Positions 1-6,136 of a DNA stretch of 6,136 bases are shown piece after piece (the stretch's first letter is position 1; each line of letters starts with the position of its first letter). The stretch lies in the NCBI GenBank assembly GCA_937942465.1, contig CALDEO010000152.1, positions 1-6,136 of the forward strand, written 5' to 3'. Below the pieces are notes generated by a model, which did not search any database, had not been told where the DNA came from, and saw nothing but the letters and a program-made list of their open reading frames with translations. The stretch comes from an uncultured Saprospiraceae bacterium (GTDB taxonomy: Bacteria; Bacteroidota; Bacteroidia; Chitinophagales; Saprospiraceae). The translations under genes were made by a program, and so were the position numbers.

Positions 1-1028
1 GAAACCTCATTGAATTGTCCATTGATCTCCGGCCCCATATTAATAGCATCTGACCATTGACCATCTCTACTTATCGTCATGTACAAATCATAGCCCCCGT
101 AGCCTCCTACTCTATTACTTGAAAAGATATAAGTTGAGTCATTAAATACTTTTAAGTAAACATCTCCTAGCTCTCCTACAACAGGACTTATAACGGCCTC
201 TGCTTTAAGGACTATTGAATCTTTTGTAAACAACTTCTTCTCTATTGTACCTAATTTTAAATCTCTACTTCTTAAAAAATAAACTTCAGACCCATCTTTA
301 CTTATATCCAACATCATCTCGTGATTGGATGTATTAAGTAGGTCATCAACTGACTCTGGGTACTCCCAAGATCCATTAACGATCTCAGTAGAGTAGATAT
401 CATAGAAGTAACTACCATAAAACTCGTCACGATATCCTTTTTTATTTCTTAAACCTCCTGTAGCTCCTGATCTTCCTGAGCTAAAATAATATTTATTGCT
501 ATTGGTATTACTTTGGATTGGATTGAGGTCATCATGGCGGGTATTTATTACCTCTCCTAGATTTTCAACAAAAGCTATTTCGTTGTTGTACTGGTGATTG
601 ATACCATATGCGCATTGCTTTATCAATCTAGTTACCTCCTCACGCGTCTCTTTATCTTTTCTTACCTTATTGAGGTACTTTTTATAAAACTTAGCAGCCA
701 TCGCATAGTCTCCCGATGCATGATGGGTCTTTGCCATATAATAAAAAATCTCTGGGTCTTCGAACCCTTTTTTGAAGGCTTGCGTCAGTTGACCTTTAGA
801 AATAGACAATTTATTGATGTGATAATTGCAGATTGCTCTTTTATAAAGTATCTCATTATCTTCATTTGCATCCTTGACACGATCAAAAAAATTGAGTGCA
901 ATGGCATACTTTTCATTTTTAAAGTACTCCTCACCTTCTTTCTTGATATTACCCTGACCTATAACAACATTGCATAACAACATGATTATCAGGGTATAAA
1001 ATCCTTTTATTGCATTATTTTCTGCCAT
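1..1028 (-). CDS. TPR/PD40 (WD40-like beta-propeller) envelope protein, 3' end outside window
   Basis: An uninterrupted minus-strand frame of 342 codons runs from an ATG at 1028 off the left edge, so the C-terminus is missing. Residues 1-24 look like a Sec signal peptide (short polar start, hydrophobic stretch about 9-23, then G24-Q25). Cys19 is preceded by Leu-Leu, so it does not form a lipobox. TPR-like helices follow at about 29-75 and 92-123. From about 165 the sequence turns to beta-propeller blades of the PD40 type: KYYFSSGRSG near 179-188, DISKDGSEVYFLRS at 241-254, and the typical SSNRVGGYGGYDLYM at 303-317 followed by WSDAINMGPEIN at 325-336. In Bacteroidota this order is often followed by a carboxypeptidase-regulatory-like domain and an OmpA-like peptidoglycan-binding domain, as in the type IX secretion protein PorE; that part cannot be seen here. 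The role is therefore inferred to be in the periplasm or outer membrane. The start lies 20 bases after the E2 stop with no Shine-Dalgarno, so co-transcription with E2 is likely. Confidence 0.85.
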   Translation of the reverse strand, partial: MAENNAIKGFYTLIIMLLCNVVIGQGNIKKEGEEYFKNEKYAIALNFFDRVKDANEDNEILYKRAICNYHINKLSISKGQLTQAFKKGFEDPEIFYYMAKTHHASGDYAMAAKFYKKYLNKVRKDKETREEVTRLIKQCAYGINHQYNNEIAFVENLGEVINTRHDDLNPIQSNTNSNKYYFSSGRSGATGGLRNKKGYRDEFYGSYFYDIYSTEIVNGSWEYPESVDDLLNTSNHEMMLDISKDGSEVYFLRSRDLKLGTIEKKLFTKDSIVLKAEAVISPVVGELGDVYLKVFNDSTYIFSSNRVGGYGGYDLYMTISRDGQWSDAINMGPEINGQFNEV

Positions 1029-1048
1029 CTACTATAATTAAAACAGTA

Positions 1049-2389
1049 TTATATTGATTGAGACGCATCAAATGCCTCTAAGTAATCACCTATCCTACGT
1101 AAAAATGATCCACCTAAAAATCCATCTACAACTCTATGGTCATATGACAGGGATAAAAACATCATTTGTCTTATCGCAATTACATCTCCATACTCTGTCT
1201 CTACAACTGCAGGTTTCTTGCGTATTGCTCCTGCTGCCATGATAGCAACTTGTGGTTGATTGATGATCGGAGTCCCCATTACATTACCAAATGTACCTAC
1301 ATTAGTTACTGTAAAAGTACCGTCTTGTATATCCGTTGGTTTCAATTTATTAGCTCTAGCTTTTCCTGCAAGGCCATTCACTTGTTTTGTGATACCTACT
1401 AGGTTCAGTTGGTCAGCATTTTTGATTACTGGGACGATTAGGTTTCCAGTAGGCAATGCCGTAGCCATACCTATATTGATATTTTTCTTTTTGATGATCT
1501 GCGTTCCATTTAATGAAACATTGATCATCGGAAAATCTTTTATTGCTTTGATTACTGCCTCAATTATGATCGGAGTGAATGTAATCTTCTCACCATGTGT
1601 CTTTAGGAATGCATCTTTGTGCTTATTTCTCCAGTTAACAAGATTTGTTACATCCGCTTCTATAAATGACGTAACGTGTGGTGAAGTATGCTTAGACATG
1701 ACCATGTGATCAGCGATCAACTTACGCATCCTGTCCATCTCAATGATCTCATCACCACCTGACACTTGTACTGGCGATGCTGGTGCTGCTGCCACTTTAT
1801 TTGTTGTACTAGCGCTGACACTTGGTGCTGGAGCGGACACTACATTTGCTGCAGTCTGAGATTGTGGTTGATCAACAAAAGCCAATATATCTGCTTTAGT
1901 CACTCTACCATCTCTACCTGAACCTGATATTTGATCTAGTTGCGCTTGACTTATATTTTCTCTTTTGGCAATAGTCTTCACTAGTGGCGAATAAAATCTT
2001 GATCCACTACTTGACACTGTATTGTCACTAGACACCACAGCACTTGCTGCTGCCGGTGTAGGCTTAGGTGCTTCCACTTTCGCTGGTGCTGATGCACTTG
2101 GAGCTTCAGCCTTAAGCGCTGGACTCGGTGTAGAGTTAACTTCTGACCCTTCCGTAGATATTACTGCAATCACAGTACCTACTGCTACAACATCATCCTT
2201 TTGGAATAATATTTCTGTCAATATACCTTCTGCTGGTGATGGTATTTCAGAATCTACTTTATCAGTAGCAATCTCCAAAATGGTCTCATCGAGTTCAATT
2301 TTATCGCCAACATTCTTAACCCAATTAAGGATAGTCGCTTCCATTATACTCTCGCCCATTTTAGGCATTATTAACTCTATCTTAGCCAT
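1049..2389 (-). CDS. 2-oxo acid dehydrogenase complex E2 subunit (dihydrolipoyl acyltransferase)
   Basis: This 446-residue protein is the E2 core of a 2-oxo acid dehydrogenase complex. It passes an acyl group from its lipoyl arm to CoA in the cytoplasm. The domain order is complete. A single lipoyl domain covers about 2-78, with the lipoylated lysine K44 in IATDKVDSE. An Ala/Pro/Ser linker follows at about 85-128. The peripheral E1/E3-binding domain lies at about 131-172 (FYSPLVKTIAKREN...GSGRDGRVTKADI). A second Ala/Pro/Ser/Val linker runs to about 210, and the acyltransferase domain fills 214-446. The catalytic pair is His418 and Asp422 in SYDHRVVDG; TVTNVGTFG at 360-368 is the other conserved stretch. 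The lipoyl motif and single lipoyl domain fit the branched-chain or pyruvate type better than the succinyltransferase type, but substrate cannot be decided from sequence alone. No E1 or E3 gene is present in the window. A promoter candidate lies just upstream, at 2418-2447. Confidence 0.95.
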   Translation of the reverse strand: MAKIELIMPKMGESIMEATILNWVKNVGDKIELDETILEIATDKVDSEIPSPAEGILTEILFQKDDVVAVGTVIAVISTEGSEVNSTPSPALKAEAPSASAPAKVEAPKPTPAAASAVVSSDNTVSSSGSRFYSPLVKTIAKRENISQAQLDQISGSGRDGRVTKADILAFVDQPQSQTAANVVSAPAPSVSASTTNKVAAAPASPVQVSGGDEIIEMDRMRKLIADHMVMSKHTSPHVTSFIEADVTNLVNWRNKHKDAFLKTHGEKITFTPIIIEAVIKAIKDFPMINVSLNGTQIIKKKNINIGMATALPTGNLIVPVIKNADQLNLVGITKQVNGLAGKARANKLKPTDIQDGTFTVTNVGTFGNVMGTPIINQPQVAIMAAGAIRKKPAVVETEYGDVIAIRQMMFLSLSYDHRVVDGFLGGSFLRRIGDYLEAFDASQSI

Positions 2390-2417
2390 AGTCTATTAGA
2401 TTCTATAATTAATGGTG

Positions 2418-2447
2418 CAAAATTAGTCCAATTATTGCCGCATCAAA
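2418..2447 (-). promoter_or_regulatory. Bacteroidota-type promoter upstream of the E2 gene
   Basis: Read on the minus strand, TTTG (2447-2444) is followed after 18 bases by TAATTTTG (2425-2418). This matches the Bacteroidota primary sigma factor pattern, TTG-N17-23-TAnnTTTG, at every defined position. Initiation would fall near 2411, giving a leader of about 20 bases before the E2 ATG at 2389. The -33 element lies inside the 3' end of cinA. The E2 and TPR/PD40 genes could therefore be expressed independently of birA and cinA. This is a motif match only, in an AT-rich gap, but its position and completeness are good. Confidence 0.6.
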
Positions 2448-3676
2448 AATTTTCGCAGCATATTCATGGCAACAGTCGTACTATACTCAATATTTTGCTG
2501 CCTATTCTTACTTAACTCTAGTTTGACTGTACGTATATCAGTCTTATTGCCACATGCCAGCCATATTGTTCCTACTGGTTTATCAGTAGTACCGCCTCCC
2601 GGACCTGCAACACCAGATACAGCTACTGCTACATTACAATGGACACTTTCTATGGCTCCTACCACCATTTCCTTTACTGTTTGTTCGCTGACTGCCCCAT
2701 GATCATGTAGGGTATCTTGCGATACCGAGAGTATATTTTTCTTAACATCATTGCTGTATGCAATAATACTTCCATTAAAATAAGCTGATGCTCCTGGTAT
2801 TGAAGCTATTTTTTGAGCAATCATCCCTCCAGTACAACTCTCCGCAGTACCGATAGTCAATCCCTTTTCAATAGCTATTTTTCCTAGATTTTCTTCTAGT
2901 GTTTCTTTACCATATCCAAATACTAGAGCACCTAATCTATCAACTATTTGTTTTTTGAATTTTGCAATATTCTCTTCAAGCCACTCTTTGTCAGTACCTG
3001 TAGCTGTTAATCGTAACCTCACCTGCCCTAGGCTAGGCAAGTATGCAATTGTTAACCCTTTCGGGAATAATTCTTCAATATCCTCTATGGATGCCGCTAT
3101 CCTTGACTCTCCTTCTCCGACAGTCCTGATCGTCTCGTGTATAATGTGCTGCCCGCCTAACTTTGGTGATATCCTAGGGATCACCTCATGCTCAATAAGA
3201 TATTTCATCTCATAGGGTACGCCAGGCATAGATACAATGATCGTACCTCTGTGCTCAAACCACATACCTGGTGCTGTACCCATTTTATTTTTGAGTATCG
3301 TTGCTTGCTTAGGCATATAGCATTGATCCTTATGATCAGGTGTTGGTGTTCGCTTAAGTCGCTCAAACAATCTTAATATCCGCTGATATGTCTCATCATG
3401 AAACACCATCTCATCATTGAGAAAGTCAGCAATTGCTTTTTTGGTAATATCATCCTTAGTGGGACCGAGACCGCCTGTCATCAGTATAAGGTCTACTTGA
3501 CCCGCGGTCGATGCATCTAATGCCTCGATAATAGCAGTATGGTCATCTTGAATAGACTGAATCTCAACAATCTTGACTCCTAATAGATTTAAATGCTCCC
3601 CTATCCATGCAGAGTTCGTATCTATAACTTGACCGATAAGCAACTCATCTCCAACTGTTATAATCTTAGCCTTCAT
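2432..3676 (-). CDS. cinA: CinA-family protein: N-terminal MoaB/MogA-like domain plus C-terminal NMN amidohydrolase (PncC)
   Basis: This 414-residue protein has the full two-domain length of CinA. Residues 1-165 form the molybdopterin-binding-like domain, with VGDELLIGQVIDTNS at 8-22, MTGGLGPTKDDIT at 66-78 and GTAPGMW at 133-139. In characterised relatives this half acts as an ADP-ribose pyrophosphatase. Residues about 262-414 form the CinA C-terminal domain, with TAESCTGG at 277-284, the GSIIAYSNDVK stretch at 302-312, HGAVS at 326-330 and SGVAGPGGGTTDKPVGTIW at 354-372. This half deamidates nicotinamide mononucleotide to nicotinate mononucleotide, returning it to NAD synthesis. In some competent Gram-positive bacteria CinA is linked to competence, but nothing here supports that role. 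The start follows the birA stop by 15 bases with an A-rich leader and no Shine-Dalgarno, so translation probably follows birA on the same transcript. No key motif is missing. Confidence 0.96.
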   Translation of the reverse strand: MKAKIITVGDELLIGQVIDTNSAWIGEHLNLLGVKIVEIQSIQDDHTAIIEALDASTAGQVDLILMTGGLGPTKDDITKKAIADFLNDEMVFHDETYQRILRLFERLKRTPTPDHKDQCYMPKQATILKNKMGTAPGMWFEHRGTIIVSMPGVPYEMKYLIEHEVIPRISPKLGGQHIIHETIRTVGEGESRIAASIEDIEELFPKGLTIAYLPSLGQVRLRLTATGTDKEWLEENIAKFKKQIVDRLGALVFGYGKETLEENLGKIAIEKGLTIGTAESCTGGMIAQKIASIPGASAYFNGSIIAYSNDVKKNILSVSQDTLHDHGAVSEQTVKEMVVGAIESVHCNVAVAVSGVAGPGGGTTDKPVGTIWLACGNKTDIRTVKLELSKNRQQNIEYSTTVAMNMLRKFLMRQ

Positions 3677-3691
3677 TATTTTTGATTTAAT

Positions 3692-4462
3692 CTATGAACG
3701 AATACCTAGGTACTTAATTTCATTTACAACAAATTGTTGCTCAACTTCATCAATAAGTATTCTTAACATACCTTCTTGGCTTACGCCTAATATTATTCCT
3801 GTAAAGGGTTCTTCATTTTTCAGTCTTACAAAATCTGCAACCTGTCCTTTGAGGTATAAATGCGACTCATACGCATCCTTCAACATAGTACATTTATTTG
3901 CGACAAGCATACTATAACCCCCATTGAAACTGCGTAAGATGGCATCCTTGACCATGGCAAGATTAACCTCAACACCCAATTCTAAAAATAAGGAAGTTGG
4001 ATTAGGGATATCTAATGGAAAAGTGGCTTCATTTATATTAACACCAATACCTATGATGCAGTGCTTAAGAGACTTCTTCATGATTGAAGATTGGATCAGT
4101 ATACCAGCTACTTTTTTATCATCAATATAGATGTCATTAGGCCACTTGATAGTCACTTTTTTGGTGGTTACAGCATCTTGAATAACATCCCTTATTGCCA
4201 ATGCAATGGTCATACTCAGAAAAAACTGTTGAGAAATATCTAAAAATGACGGTCTGACAATAATCGACATTAATACATTTTTATCGTAGGTACTGTGCCA
4301 TTTTCTGCCAATTTGTCCTCTTCCAGCCCCCTGAAACCGTGTTGTTATGACAGTTCCATGGTTTGGATTACTATTTGTACACAACTGTTCAGCATAGTTA
4401 TTAGTGGACTCTATCGAATCTAAATTGATTATTGTGTTTCCGATCACATTCGATTCATTCAT
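3692..4462 (-). CDS. birA: Biotin--[acetyl-CoA-carboxylase] ligase, group I (no DNA-binding domain)
   Basis: This 256-residue cytoplasmic enzyme activates biotin with ATP to biotinyl-AMP and transfers it to the acceptor lysine of biotin carboxyl carrier proteins such as AccB. Visible motifs are SIESTNNYA at 17-25 and the biotin/ATP loop GAGRGQIGRKW at 45-55. KWPNDIYIDDKKVAGIL follows at 106-122, where K117 aligns with the catalytic-site lysine of the E. coli enzyme (K183). IGIGVNIN is at 137-144. A small C-terminal domain occupies about 205-256. There is no N-terminal helix-turn-helix, so it should not act as the biotin operon repressor; the length is normal for such group I ligases. The ATG at 4462 is chosen because the conserved region starts only about 12 residues later. 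The gene is divergent from rsfS. The fold family also includes lipoate ligases, but the KWPND and GRGRRG-type motifs favour biotin. Confidence 0.95.
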   Translation of the reverse strand: MNESNVIGNTIINLDSIESTNNYAEQLCTNSNPNHGTVITTRFQGAGRGQIGRKWHSTYDKNVLMSIIVRPSFLDISQQFFLSMTIALAIRDVIQDAVTTKKVTIKWPNDIYIDDKKVAGILIQSSIMKKSLKHCIIGIGVNINEATFPLDIPNPTSLFLELGVEVNLAMVKDAILRSFNGGYSMLVANKCTMLKDAYESHLYLKGQVADFVRLKNEEPFTGIILGVSQEGMLRILIDEVEQQFVVNEIKYLGIRS

Positions 4463-4464
4463 AA

Positions 4465-4498
4465 TTGAGTATAATGATAGTGTATTTTAGTAACTTTG
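4465..4498 (+). promoter_or_regulatory. Bacteroidota-type promoter for rsfS(-ftsH)
   Basis: TTG at 4465-4467 is followed after 23 bases by TAACTTTG at 4491-4498, a full match to TAnnTTTG. The spacing is at the upper limit of the 17-23 described for this phylum. Transcription would start near 4505 and give an unusually long leader of about 117 bases before rsfS. The -33 element is only two bases outside the birA start codon, so initiation here and birA transcription would overlap. Motif evidence only. Confidence 0.5.
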
Positions 4499-4515
4499 AA
4501 GAAAATTAATCGTTC

Positions 4516-4545
4516 TGTTAGTATAATCGCTAGACGATCCTAACA
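4516..4545 (+). other. Imperfect stem-loop 1 in the predicted rsfS leader
   Basis: TGTTAG (4516-4521) pairs with CTAACA (4540-4545), and inside it ATCG (4526-4529) pairs with CGAT (4535-4538) around a 5-base loop. An asymmetric internal loop (4 bases against 1) separates the two helices. It could be an mRNA leader structure or a protein-binding inverted repeat. There is no U-tract, so it is not a classic terminator. Stems this short can arise by chance. Confidence 0.35.
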
Positions 4546-4546
4546 A

Positions 4547-4570
4547 TCGAAGCCAAGAAATAATCTTCGA
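4547..4570 (+). other. Stem-loop 2 in the predicted rsfS leader
   Basis: TCGAAG (4547-4552) and CTTCGA (4565-4570) are exact inverted repeats separated by 12 bases. The element starts one base after stem-loop 1 ends, giving two tandem hairpins. The 3' arm is followed by CGAAAG, which could compete for pairing with it. Function unknown; chance occurrence is possible. Confidence 0.3.
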
Positions 4571-4596
4571 CGAAAGTCACAGAAGATATAAATTGT

Positions 4597-4629
4597 ATGA
4601 CCCACATCAACACAGCTAAATTTGAGTAA
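4597..4629 (+). CDS. Possible 10-codon leader ORF overlapping the rsfS start
   Basis: ATG at 4597 opens a frame reading MTHINTAKFE and stopping at TAA 4627-4629, overlapping the TTG start of rsfS by 8 bases in a different frame. It may be a leader peptide that couples translation to rsfS, or the true rsfS start interrupted by a one-base insertion, since removing one T from TTT at 4621-4623 joins the frames. It may also be chance. No similarity to a known leader peptide was recognised and there is no Shine-Dalgarno. Confidence 0.25.
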   Translation: MTHINTAKFE

Positions 4630-5011
4630 AGCAAAAAAGCAAGTTAAACAGCAAAAAACGACATTTGATACATTAAATGAGCTAATCATTGATGCTATTC
4701 AAGATATAAAAGGATTGAATATAGTACAGTTGGATCTATGTGATCTTGATGATAGACCTACTGACTTTTTCATCATATGCGAGGGGGAGTCGACTACACA
4801 GGTCAAGGCTATCGCCAACAGAATATATAGAAAAGTAAGAGACGAGCATGGTGTCCGACCTAATCACGTAGAAGGTGGTGAAGGATCAAAATGGATACTG
4901 GTTGATTTTTTCAATATAGTAGTACATATTTTCTATCCTGAGACTCGAAAATTCTATGACATCGAGGACTTATGGAGTGACGCTAAAAAGACGAGCTACG
5001 AAAATATATAG
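4622..5011 (+). CDS. rsfS: Ribosome silencing factor RsfS (RsfA/Iojap family)
   Basis: This 129-residue protein binds uL14 on the large ribosomal subunit and blocks subunit joining, lowering translation when nutrients are short; that role comes from characterised bacterial homologues. The RsfS/Iojap domain covers about 17-122 and is complete: TDFFIICEGESTTQVKAIA at 47-65, HVEGGEGSKWILVDF at 82-96 and VVHIFYPETRKFYDIEDLW at 100-118. The short Lys/Gln-rich N-terminus (SKAKKQVKQQK) is outside the domain. The start is TTG at 4622. The frame is closed upstream by TGA at 4598-4600, there is no ATG between that stop and the conserved domain, and the resulting N-terminus has a normal length. Fifteen residues precede the first conserved helix. 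The next gene, ftsH, begins 63 bases after the stop with no clear promoter between, so the two are probably co-transcribed. Confidence 0.93.
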   Translation: MSKAKKQVKQQKTTFDTLNELIIDAIQDIKGLNIVQLDLCDLDDRPTDFFIICEGESTTQVKAIANRIYRKVRDEHGVRPNHVEGGEGSKWILVDFFNIVVHIFYPETRKFYDIEDLWSDAKKTSYENI

Positions 5012-5024
5012 GAATATTACAAAC

Positions 5025-5045
5025 GAACGGTGTTAAATTCCGTTC
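5025..5045 (+). other. Short hairpin between rsfS and ftsH
   Basis: GAACGG (5025-5030) pairs exactly with CCGTTC (5040-5045) around a 9-base A/T-rich loop. What follows (AATACTTT) is not a run of T, so strong intrinsic termination is unlikely. A partial attenuator, processing site or mRNA-stability element that adjusts ftsH relative to rsfS is possible. Only six base pairs support it. Confidence 0.35.
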
Positions 5046-5074
5046 AATACTTTCATCAATTACAATAGGTAGTC

Positions 5075-6136
5075 ATGAGTGACGACAAAAATAAAAAGAA
5101 CCCAAAGAAAATAAATCTGAGTTCATATTGGATTTATGGTCTTATAATTCTTGCTTTCCTTATTCTTAATATCACCCTACTAGCACCGAATAACTCAAAA
5201 GAGATCAGTCTCGTACAGTTTGAGGAAATGGCTAAATCTGGAGATGTCGGAGAAGTATACGTTGTAAACAAAAGCAAGGTAGAAGTATACATCAAGGAAG
5301 AAAGCTTGAGCAAGGAAGAATACGAACGTCCTGCCCCAGGTATGTTTGGTAAGAAAAGTCCTGATTATGTTTTCGAGATTGGAGATGTTGCGACTTTCGA
5401 TAAAAAGATAGACGAACTCCAAACAGAAGGGATCAAAGTAGATCCTAAATATAAAACTGAAGCGAATCTAATCGGACCAATCATCAGTTGGATCCTACCA
5501 TTCTTATTATTGATAGGAATATGGATATTCATCATGAAACGTGTCAGCGGAGGCGGCGGTGGCCCAGGTGGTCAGATATTCAGCATAGGTAAGTCCAAGG
5601 CTACCTTGTTTGATAATGATGCTAAAGTCAACACCACATTTGCAGATGTTGCAGGTCTTGACGAAGCCAAAGAGGAAGTAATGGAAGTAGTAGACTTCTT
5701 GAAAAATCCTAAGAAATATACAGCTCTTGGTGGTAAAATACCAAAAGGAGTTTTGCTTGTAGGTCCTCCGGGAACAGGTAAAACTTTATTGGCGAAAGCC
5801 GTAGCTGGAGAAGCAGGTGTACCATTCTTTTCTATATCAGGATCAGACTTCGTAGAGATGTTTGTAGGTGTAGGAGCATCGAGAGTGAGAGACTTATTTA
5901 AGCAAGCTAGAGAGAAAGCTCCATGTATCGTATTCATCGATGAGATCGATGCAATCGGTAGAGCAAGAGGTAAAGGCGCTGTACAAGGCGGTAACGACGA
6001 ACGTGAAAACACATTGAATCAGCTACTAGTTGAGATGGATGGTTTTAGCACAGACAAGGGAGTAATCTTGATGGCAGCTACCAACAGACCTGATGTACTA
6101 GACCAAGCCCTACTAAGACCAGGAAGATTTGATAGA
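5075..6136 (+). CDS. ftsH: ATP-dependent zinc metalloprotease FtsH, 3' end outside window
   Basis: The first 354 residues of the membrane-anchored AAA+ protease that extracts and degrades misfolded membrane proteins and short-lived cytoplasmic proteins, working as a hexamer in the inner membrane. A Lys-rich cytoplasmic start is followed by TM1 at about 17-37. The periplasmic domain covers about 38-132 and TM2 about 133-154, with a Gly-rich linker (SGGGGGPGG) at 158-166. The AAA+ domain begins near 188 ([14 protein letters not shown]). It has Walker A GPPGTGKT at 230-237, the substrate-gripping pore residues FVG at 263-265, Walker B IVFIDE at 285-290, and the second region of homology from ATNRPD at 335 with arginine fingers R348 and R351. 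The rest of the AAA+ lid and the HExxH protease domain lie beyond the right edge. ATG 5075 is chosen because it gives a normal FtsH N-terminus; there is no strong Shine-Dalgarno. Probably co-transcribed with rsfS. Confidence 0.97.
   Translation, partial: MSDDKNKKNPKKINLSSYWIYGLIILAFLILNITLLAPNNSKEISLVQFEEMAKSGDVGEVYVVNKSKVEVYIKEESLSKEEYERPAPGMFGKKSPDYVFEIGDVATFDKKIDELQTEGIKVDPKYKTEANLIGPIISWILPFLLLIGIWIFIMKRVSGGGGGPGGQIFSIGKSKATLFDNDAKVNTTFADVAGLDEAKEEVMEVVDFLKNPKKYTALGGKIPKGVLLVGPPGTGKTLLAKAVAGEAGVPFFSISGSDFVEMFVGVGASRVRDLFKQAREKAPCIVFIDEIDAIGRARGKGAVQGGNDERENTLNQLLVEMDGFSTDKGVILMAATNRPDVLDQALLRPGRFDR

Larger units (their letters stand above)
4463..4621. promoter_or_regulatory. Divergent intergenic region between birA and rsfS
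   Basis: These 159 bases separate two start codons pointing away from each other, so they must hold promoters for both units unless birA is read from elsewhere. A good candidate is seen only for the plus strand (4465-4498). For the minus strand the best match is TAATTTTC (complement of 4501-4508), one mismatch from TAnnTTTG and without a well-placed TTG. Two stem-loops and a 10-codon ORF lie downstream of the plus-strand promoter candidate and are listed separately. No tRNA or known riboswitch consensus was recognised. Confidence 0.6.

Noticed and set aside
594..977. Plus-strand open frame of 127 codons
   Set aside because: It is antisense to the TPR/PD40 gene, whose own frame is open throughout with clear domain signatures. 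The plus-strand product is Leu/Ile/Phe-rich with no recognisable motif.
1054..1709. Three overlapping plus-strand open frames within the E2 region
   Set aside because: All are antisense to the E2 catalytic domain, overlap one another in different frames and show no family motifs.
2022..2399. Plus-strand open frame of 125 codons, Ala/Ser/Thr-rich
   Set aside because: It mirrors the Ala/Pro/Ser linker and lipoyl domain of E2 on the other strand. Low-complexity GC-richer coding DNA commonly leaves such antisense frames open.
2604..2702. Possible competence or mobile-element link because of the CinA name
   Set aside because: The protein is the ordinary two-domain CinA with an intact amidohydrolase domain. 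No recA, competence, integrase or transposase gene is nearby.
2466..4130. Plus-strand open frames opposite cinA and birA
   Set aside because: They lie wholly within genes whose minus-strand products match full-length known families, and they have no independent support.
3692..4462. Reading the ligase as a lipoate ligase serving the nearby E2
   Set aside because: Biotin and lipoate ligases share a fold, and an E2 gene lies nearby. However, the GRGQIGRKW and KWPND...KKVAGIL motifs are those of biotin ligases, and proximity alone does not reassign the substrate.
4522..4527. TATAAT resembling a sigma70 -10 box
   Set aside because: TTGAAG is the nearest upstream candidate and is 20 bases away, outside the usual 16-18. 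Bacteroidota primary promoters use TAnnTTTG instead, and such AT hexamers are common in this DNA.
5195..6012. Two minus-strand open frames opposite ftsH
   Set aside because: They are antisense shadows of FtsH, whose plus-strand motifs (Walker A, Walker B, second region of homology) are unambiguous.

Overview
The window comes from an AT-rich bacterial chromosome, most likely a member of the Bacteroidota. Three things point there. The leftmost gene encodes a TPR plus PD40 (WD40-like beta-propeller) cell-envelope protein of the kind abundant in that phylum. The genes lack Shine-Dalgarno sequences and have A/T-rich leaders. Two places carry the phylum's unusual promoter pattern, TTG followed 18-23 bases later by TAnnTTTG. 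The side-by-side placement of rsfS and ftsH, divergent from a biotin ligase, also agrees with my recollection of Bacteroidota genomes. I cannot assign a genus.

Layout: the left three quarters (1-4462) is read on the minus strand, in the order birA (biotin-protein ligase), cinA (NMN deamidase / competence-damage family), the E2 acyltransferase of a 2-oxo acid dehydrogenase complex, and a TPR/PD40 envelope protein that runs off the left edge. Gaps are 15, 42 and 20 bases, which suggests one transcription unit, but a near-perfect Bacteroidota promoter in the cinA-E2 junction can start the last two genes separately. The right quarter is read on the plus strand: rsfS (ribosome silencing factor, apparent TTG start), then ftsH (membrane AAA+ zinc protease), which runs off the right edge after the start of the second region of homology.

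The two units diverge from a 159-base intergenic region (4463-4621). It holds a plus-strand promoter candidate, two tandem stem-loops in the predicted rsfS leader, and a 10-codon ATG ORF overlapping the rsfS start. A small hairpin lies between rsfS and ftsH.

Functionally these are mostly housekeeping genes: protein biotinylation, pyridine nucleotide salvage, oxidative decarboxylation of 2-oxo acids, ribosome hibernation and membrane protein quality control, plus one envelope protein. I see no mobile element, CRISPR array, tRNA, rRNA or toxin-antitoxin module, and no evidence of a previously undescribed multi-gene system. The points most worth checking are the rsfS leader and start, the internal promoter before E2, and the truncated envelope protein.
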